Origin: Oscillospiraceae bacterium
Lineage (GTDB): Bacteria; Bacillota; Clostridia; Lachnospirales; Lachnospiraceae
Assembly: GCA_021771715.1 (NCBI GenBank)
Contig: JAETOO010000002.1
Location: forward strand, 266,575 to 330,574
Direction of reading: 5' to 3'
DNA length: 64,000 nt
The translations under genes were made by a program, and so were the position numbers. This document shows, piece after piece, positions 59,445 through 64,000 of the stretch (positions are counted from its first letter, which is position 1; every line of letters starts with the position of its first letter). Below the pieces are notes generated by a model. The model did not search any database, was not told the DNA's origin, and was given only the letters and a program-made list of their open reading frames with translations.

Positions 59445-60357
59445 TCGTCCGGTCCAGAATCAGCGTGTTGACGCAGCCTGTCGCCAGCGCGGCCGTGATT
59501 GCCTCTGCCTTCTTCATTCCACAGGCCACCAGGACGGTATTTTTGATTCCGCGCAGACAGTCGATATCCGCACTCATCACGCGGCTCGCGAACACGCTGC
59601 CCTCGCTGGAGCCGTCCGCGCGCACCGGGTTCATCAGCAGCTCTGCCACAAACCCATCTGCGCGCAGTTCCTCCATCTCCGCCCTCGTATAATTGCCGCG
59701 CCGATACATCGTCGCCTCCTCCGAGATCGCCCCGACCGCGATCACTGCGATATCGCAGCTTTTCATCTGGTCGAAGGATGCCTGGATCCCGCGCTCCCGC
59801 ATCAGCCACCGCTTTGTCTCTTCATGCTCCACGACGAGCGGTGCGTAAAAATTGTGTGCGCCGCACTCAAACCGGTTCGCCAGGTTGCGGACGAGCTCGT
59901 CGCTCTTCCACCCGCTCCGGGTACCATCCGGGACGTTGTAGGCGCCCATGAGCTGGACGACCGTGCATTTTTCCCGCTTCCGGTAAGGCATCTGCCGCAC
60001 AATCTGCTCGAGCGTCTGCCCCCACGACACGCCGATCACGTCCCCCTGCCGAATCGTCTCGTCAAGGTACTGCGCCGCCACATTTGCGACCTTGTAGATC
60101 GCCGTCTCCACTTCCCCGTAATCCTCAGCGACGAGCACACGCGTCAGGCTGTACCGCTCTTCCAGCTCGCACTCCAGCCGCGCGTGCTCATGCTCATAGC
60201 CACGGATATTGATGCTCACGATCTCCATGTCCGCCAGGGACCTGACAATCTGATTCACCCGCTGCCGCGTCAGCGACATCCTGCGCGCGATCTCATCCTG
60301 TGTCAGGCCCAGAACGTAATAGTAATATGCAATTTTAACATACGAATTTCGATCCAT
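59416..60357 (-). CDS. SorC/DeoR-type sugar-binding transcriptional regulator
   Basis: A 313-residue regulator: N-terminal HTH (GLTQDEIARRMSLTRQRVNQ) and a large SorC-type effector domain (GDVIGVSWGQTLEQIVRQMP, LMGAYNVPDG, IAVIAVGAISEEATMYRRGN, GRAEM-like FVAELLMNPVRADG, CGMKKAEAITAAL) that binds a phosphorylated sugar. Located in the kinase-dehydrogenase operon, so it likely senses the phosphorylated product. Its ribosome-binding site is weak; translation may depend on the upstream gene. Confidence 0.88.
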   Translation of the reverse strand: MDRNSYVKIAYYYYVLGLTQDEIARRMSLTRQRVNQIVRSLADMEIVSINIRGYEHEHARLECELEERYSLTRVLVAEDYGEVETAIYKVANVAAQYLDETIRQGDVIGVSWGQTLEQIVRQMPYRKREKCTVVQLMGAYNVPDGTRSGWKSDELVRNLANRFECGAHNFYAPLVVEHEETKRWLMRERGIQASFDQMKSCDIAVIAVGAISEEATMYRRGNYTRAEMEELRADGFVAELLMNPVRADGSSEGSVFASRVMSADIDCLRGIKNTVLVACGMKKAEAITAALATGCVNTLILDRTTAERILAGE

Positions 60358-60378
60358 GCTCTATCCGGTCCCGATCCG

Positions 60379-61464
60379 TCAGAACTTGAAGGCTACCTTG
60401 AAATCTCCGTACTTTCCGCTCGCATACTCAAATGCCTTCTGCCAGTCCTCCAGCTCGAAGTAGCTCGACACGACGCCGTTTGTCTTCAGATTGCCCTTCA
60501 TCATGTTCTCGATCACGAACGGGTATGCGTACGGGCTCAGGTGCGAACCGCGGATATCGAGCTCCTTGCGGTCACCGATGATCGACCAGTCCACCGTCGT
60601 CTCCTTGCCGAACACGCTGAACTCCACAAAACGTCCCAGCTTCCGGATCGCATTCAATCCCTGGATTACGCTCGCCGGATTACCTGTCGCCTCAATATAG
60701 ACGTCGCAGCCATATCCCTCTGTCAGATCCTTGATCTCCTTGTCGACGTCGCACTCGCCCGGATTGAAGACGAGATCTGCGCCGAACTCCTTCGCCTTCG
60801 CAAGTCTGCCCGGCTGCATGTCGAGCACGATCAAAAGCTTCGGATTCTTCATTCTCGCATAGGTAATCATGCCGAGACCGAGCGTGCCTGCGCCGGAGAT
60901 CACCACGACATCCTCATTCGTGATCTCAGCGCGGTCCACGGCGTGCTTTGAGCAGCCGTACGGCTCGACGAGCAGCGCCTGCTCCATCGTCATCTCCTCC
61001 GGCACACGGCTAATCACGCAGGTCTTCGGGTAGCGCACATACTCTGCCATGCCGCCGTTTGTGTAGTACATATAGCCGAGCATGTCGTGCGGCTGGCACA
61101 TCCAGTAGTGGCCGTCCTTGCAGAACCGGCACTTGCCGCACGGAACGATCTGGTCCGCCGTGATGCGGTCGCCGAGCTCGTAGCCCTCGACGTTCTCGCC
61201 CATCTGCACGATGCGCCCGTAGAACTCATGGCCCGGAATGAACGGCGGCTTTACCCAGGACGGCTGATTCTCATCGCCCCAGAACATCGCTGCGCCGTGG
61301 TTGCACTTCAGGTCACCCGCGCAGATGCCGCACGCCTCTGTCTTGATGATAATGTCGTCCGGCCCGCACTCCGGCGTCGGATACTCCGGCTCAAAGCGGT
61401 AATCGTCCTTCGAGTACGCAACCAGTGCCTTCATTGTCTTTGGGATACTTCCTCTTACTGCCAT
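60379..61464 (-). CDS. Zinc-dependent MDR dehydrogenase, erythritol/L-threitol-dehydrogenase-like
   Basis: A 361-residue medium-chain dehydrogenase. Catalytic zinc site CGICAGDLKCNHG and GHEFYGRIVQMGE, structural zinc Cys set CGKCRFCKDGHYWMC, Rossmann GAGTLGLGMITYARM. It closely follows the pattern annotated as erythritol/L-threitol dehydrogenase (VYIEATGNPASVIQGLNAIR, GDRKELDIRGSHLSPYAYP). GGAGA precedes the ATG. Encoded 70 bp after a FGGY kinase and 22 bp before sorC, so it most likely oxidises a polyol to a ketose in that pathway. Substrate assignment is from family resemblance. Confidence 0.85.
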   Translation of the reverse strand: MAVRGSIPKTMKALVAYSKDDYRFEPEYPTPECGPDDIIIKTEACGICAGDLKCNHGAAMFWGDENQPSWVKPPFIPGHEFYGRIVQMGENVEGYELGDRITADQIVPCGKCRFCKDGHYWMCQPHDMLGYMYYTNGGMAEYVRYPKTCVISRVPEEMTMEQALLVEPYGCSKHAVDRAEITNEDVVVISGAGTLGLGMITYARMKNPKLLIVLDMQPGRLAKAKEFGADLVFNPGECDVDKEIKDLTEGYGCDVYIEATGNPASVIQGLNAIRKLGRFVEFSVFGKETTVDWSIIGDRKELDIRGSHLSPYAYPFVIENMMKGNLKTNGVVSSYFELEDWQKAFEYASGKYGDFKVAFKF

Positions 61465-61533
61465 ACTATGTAGTCTCCTTTCTTATATCGCGCATGGTAT
61501 CCATGCGTTCGTCTCTGAATCTGTGATGCAGCC

Positions 61534-63042
61534 TCACACCTCGAACTGCCCCCACACGGTGTCCAGCGCTGCGCTGACCGCGCGGTACTTCTGATACTTT
61601 TTGGCGTATACCGGCACGCGCTCCGGGTTCGGCTCGACGCGGGATGCGATATGTACCATGTGTTTGGCCGCTTCCTTGTAGTCGCTGTAGACTCCCGCGG
61701 CGATCGCGGCCGCCATGCCGCAGCCCAGCGCGCCCAGCTCCTTCGTCTCAATCGTCTCGATCGGCAGCCCGAGCACATCCGCGAACATCTGCACCCAGAC
61801 CGCAGAGTTTACCGCCCCGCCCGCCATGCGCACTGCCTTCGGCAGCACGCGGGACGACAGCAGCTTGTCGATGTGCGTCTTGTGCGAGTAGACGACTCCC
61901 TCATAGACGGCCCGCAGCATATGCCCGGTGTCGTGGTACGTCGTCAGCCCGACGAACGTCCCCTTGCCCAGCGGATGCGCATTGGACCCGTACAGAAACG
62001 GCAGGAAATACACATCGCTGTCCTCCGGACGGATCGCGTCGACCTTCGCGTTCACGACATCGTAGATGCTCTTTCCCTCCGGCACGGGCTCGTTCGCCAT
62101 GCAGTTCTTCAAAAACCACTCCAGATTCCCGGACGACGTCGCGCTGCTCTCCTCCACGAGATAGTAGCCCGGGATCGCGAACAGCGAGTTCATCGCGATG
62201 CTGCCGTCCATGACCGGCGCCTGCGCGATATACTCGTTGATGCTCCACGTCCCGGCGATCGTGCAGAGCTCCTCCGTCGAGGTCAGATCCGCCGCCACGC
62301 CGCACGCGTCGACGTCGAACATGCCGCCCGCCACCGGAATGCCCTCCGGCAGCCCGGTCAGCGCAGCCGCCTCCTTGGTGATCCTGCCGCAGACATCGCA
62401 CGAGTACCGGATCGGGGCCAGCTTCTCATAGACCTCGCCGATGCCGAGCGCCTCGAGCAGGTCGCGGTCAAACCGCGCATCCCTCACATTCATCAAACCG
62501 GAGCCCGAGATGTCCGTCGCCTCGCTCCACGCCTCCCCGGTCAGGCGAAAGCGCACATAGTCCTTGATGGAAAAAACGTACTGGATATTGTCGTAGATCT
62601 CCCTGTGGTGATCCTTGAACCACGCGAGCAGCGCCACCTGCTGGCACGCCATGAATTCCTGGCACAGCCGGTCGTGCAGCTTTGCGTGTACCCCCGACTG
62701 ATACCATTTCTCTGGGTACTTCCACGCTCTGCCGTCGGTCGAGATAATTCCGTTGTACGCAGGCTTGCCGTCCTTGCCCCACGGATACAGGCCCTTCCCG
62801 TGCCCGCAGACCGCCAGCCCGATCACATCCGCCGGATCAATCCCCGACTGCTCAAGCGCCAGGCGCACGCACTCACAGTTCGTCAGCCACAGCTCCTCCA
62901 TATCGCGCTCTGTGTAGCCCGGCTTCGGCGTGATCGCCTTTGTCGCCTTGCCGTGTGACGCAATCTGCCGCCCGTCCAGGTCGAAAATCGCCGCTTTCGT
63001 CGTCGTCCCTCCGTTGTCCAGGCCGATCACATACTTCGGCAT
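61534..63042 (-). CDS. FGGY-family carbohydrate kinase
   Basis: A 502-residue sugar or polyol kinase. MPKYVIGLDNGGTTTKAAIF (ATP phosphate loop), GLAVCGHGKGLYPWGKDGKP, FSIKDYVRFRLTGEAWSEAT, DISGSGLMN, GGMFDVDACGVAADLTS, GTWSINEYIAQAPV and RMAGGAVNSAVWVQMFADVL are all family features. The ATG at 63042 has GGGGGGA upstream; 34 further codons are rejected. First gene of the operon with the dehydrogenase, SorC and HAD genes, likely phosphorylating a tetritol, tetrulose or xylulose-like substrate. Confidence 0.88.
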   Translation of the reverse strand: MPKYVIGLDNGGTTTKAAIFDLDGRQIASHGKATKAITPKPGYTERDMEELWLTNCECVRLALEQSGIDPADVIGLAVCGHGKGLYPWGKDGKPAYNGIISTDGRAWKYPEKWYQSGVHAKLHDRLCQEFMACQQVALLAWFKDHHREIYDNIQYVFSIKDYVRFRLTGEAWSEATDISGSGLMNVRDARFDRDLLEALGIGEVYEKLAPIRYSCDVCGRITKEAAALTGLPEGIPVAGGMFDVDACGVAADLTSTEELCTIAGTWSINEYIAQAPVMDGSIAMNSLFAIPGYYLVEESSATSSGNLEWFLKNCMANEPVPEGKSIYDVVNAKVDAIRPEDSDVYFLPFLYGSNAHPLGKGTFVGLTTYHDTGHMLRAVYEGVVYSHKTHIDKLLSSRVLPKAVRMAGGAVNSAVWVQMFADVLGLPIETIETKELGALGCGMAAAIAAGVYSDYKEAAKHMVHIASRVEPNPERVPVYAKKYQKYRAVSAALDTVWGQFEV

Positions 63043-63218
63043 ACCAAATCCCCCCTTCATCCCGCATGTCACGCGGGTGATTTTTCCTTCCGCTCCCCGG
63101 CGCATCGGAATCAAAATAACCGGCACAGCTGACTTGTCTGGCATGTCATCTCATTTCCGATGCACTCGCTGCGGACACGTCCCGACAGGAACTGATGCCC
63201 ACAGCTGCGGTTAAGCAC

Positions 63219-63224
63219 AGTATA
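63219..63224 (-). promoter_or_regulatory. Possible extended -10 promoter of the kinase operon
   Basis: TGGTATACT on the minus strand (TATACT at 63219-63224) resembles an extended -10 element; the -35 at 17 bp (ATTACA) is weak. The remaining sequence from 63225 to about 63370 is AT-rich with no other recognisable feature. Confidence 0.4.
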
Positions 63225-63455
63225 CCACATATGGGAGGAAATGTAATTACTTTTTTCATTTTATTTTACATTTGTCACGTGTTCTGAGAAATCCTTACAT
63301 TCGGTTTGAGGAATCCGGCTGTACTTTTCAAGCGGAATCAAGTTCTGGTTGGAAGCAACTATGATGTGAAAAATAAGAAACACACCTGTACGATAGAAGC
63401 GTACAGGAAGTAATGCTCCGCAGAGCATACGGATACTGCGCCAAAATCAAATAAT

Positions 63456-63930
63456 CAGTACCACCGGCTAAGCCGGTGGTTTGATTTTCGCCCTATAAGG
63501 GCGCGTTCCCGGCGCTGGAGTCTAAAGACTCATCGAAAGGTTCGCCAGCCGCAACGTCAGTTACCTGCCCTTCAAATATCCCACAAATTCCGATACACTC
63601 ATTTTCGGCGGAATTTCAACCAGCATATGAACATGATCCGGACAAATCTCTGCCTCTATGATATGCACTTCTTTCCGTTTACAAAGCATACTTAAGATAT
63701 TGGCTATGTCCTGTTTCAACTCACCATATATAATTTTTCTTCTATATTTCGGTGCAAAAACTATATGGTACTTACAATTCCAGGTCGTATGTGATAAACT
63801 ATTATTGTCCATTTGGACTACCTCCTTTGATTAATAAAACGGTTGGCGAACCTGCTTTTATTATATCACTGGAGGTATTTTACACAACGCTAAAGCTATC
63901 CCAACCACCCGCATAGCAGGTGGTTTATTT
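63456..63930. mobile_element. Decayed IS200/IS605-type element
   Basis: A truncated tnpA (63561-63812) lies between two terminal hairpin regions: CCACCGG...CCGGTGG (63461-63479) with an adjacent CGCCC/GGGCG hairpin (63489-63503), and AACCACC...GGTGGTT (63903-63925). Imperfect inverted copies of GGTTCGCCARCCG flank tnpA (63540-63552 and 63841-63853). Subterminal palindromes of this type are characteristic of IS200/IS605 ends. No tnpB/IscB-like gene is present. The window ends 75 bp beyond, with CAATGGAGAACAGGGCCATG, a sequence faintly like the foldback arm. Confidence 0.65.
63561..63812 (-). pseudogene. tnpA: Truncated IS200/IS605 transposase TnpA
   Basis: 83 codons: SLSHTTWNCKYHIVFAPKYR, then IIEAEICPDHVHMLVEIPPK, containing the HUH metal site (HVHML). 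It stops at VGYLKGR, where full TnpA (about 150 residues) continues to the catalytic Tyr helix, which is missing. AAAGGAGG precedes the ATG, so the N-terminal part is still translatable but cannot be an active Y1 transposase. Confidence 0.8.
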
Positions 63931-64000
63931 GTTCTCCAAAGTTCCGTTTTTCGGATCAGCGAAAAACTTCTCAATGGAGAACAGGGCCATGCCCTAACAA

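Overview
The window looks like a chromosomal segment of a strictly anaerobic, moderately GC-rich Firmicute, most likely a Lachnospiraceae-type Clostridium relative. This is inferred from gene content rather than a marker gene. The evidence is HPr kinase plus a ROK glucokinase, a multidomain A-type flavoprotein with rubredoxin, a RACo-like ASKHA ATPase, B12/radical SAM enzymes, strong purine-rich Shine-Dalgarno sites and TTGACA/TATAAT-type promoters. No rRNA, tRNA or CRISPR array was seen.

Layout. 0-4.1 kb: a MerR regulator, then a LysR regulator divergent from a two-gene operon (O-acetyltransferase plus an exported flavodoxin/aldo-keto reductase fusion). 4.1-8.9 kb: an AT-richer accessory stretch with two AlbA_2/Schlafen-like ATP-binding proteins, a truncated GNAT and a small P-loop kinase. 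8.9-18 kb: a minus-strand set for pyroglutamyl-peptide use, in transcription order oppA-B-C-D-F, pcp, pxpB, pxpC. 18-20.5 kb: a membrane protein, an IS3 remnant and an Rpn-type nuclease. 20.5-35 kb: minus-strand core genes (HipA-like kinase, trmL, aminotransferase/Lrp pair, AIR-synthase-like protein, VanW protein, exonuclease, B12-radical SAM protein, RACo-like ATPase, glcK-hprK, MerR). 35.7-39.5 kb: a plus-strand operon (4Fe-4S QueG-like protein, M20 amidohydrolase, BCCT transporter) closed by a terminator. 39.5-45 kb: an AT-rich accessory island (GyrI-like protein, PDDEXK nuclease remnant, MerR-controlled serine hydrolase, AbiU2/HEPN-like protein, RhuM). 45-54.8 kb: rlmD-type methyltransferase, PflA-like radical SAM, EamA transporter, double Nudix, HD hydrolase, cca, a trigger-factor-like lipoprotein, a cold-shock gene and rubredoxin. 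54.8-63 kb: the A-type flavoprotein, a ComEC-like exported hydrolase, and a kinase/dehydrogenase/SorC/HAD operon probably for a tetritol or related polyol. 63.3-64 kb: a decayed IS200/IS605-type element.

The most striking feature cuts across the map. Many ordinary genes carry tandem-repeat expansions. Some are in-frame insertions inside conserved proteins, with 36-bp units in pxpC, 90-bp in the AIR-synthase-like gene, 21/42-bp in the EamA transporter, and 24-bp in both the B12-radical SAM gene and the ComEC-like gene. Others are tandem copies of a gene's own 3' end running past its stop codon: 80 bp x4 at the B12-radical SAM gene, 29 bp x5 at sorC, about 54 bp at the AIR-synthase-like and membrane-protein genes, and possibly pcp. 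Further tandem arrays fill intergenic gaps. A 290-bp foldback element with nested hairpins lies at 32.45-32.74 kb, and shorter relatives of its core occur at 56.9 and 58.4 kb.

Genes that act together: Opp imports peptides, Pcp removes N-terminal pyroglutamate, and PxpBC (without PxpA here) would open 5-oxoproline. GlcK and HprK link glucose phosphorylation with catabolite control. FprA, rubredoxin and the second rubredoxin domain form an oxygen/NO detoxification chain. The MerR-type genes at 35.2 and 41.6 kb each have a recognisable 19-bp-spacer promoter.
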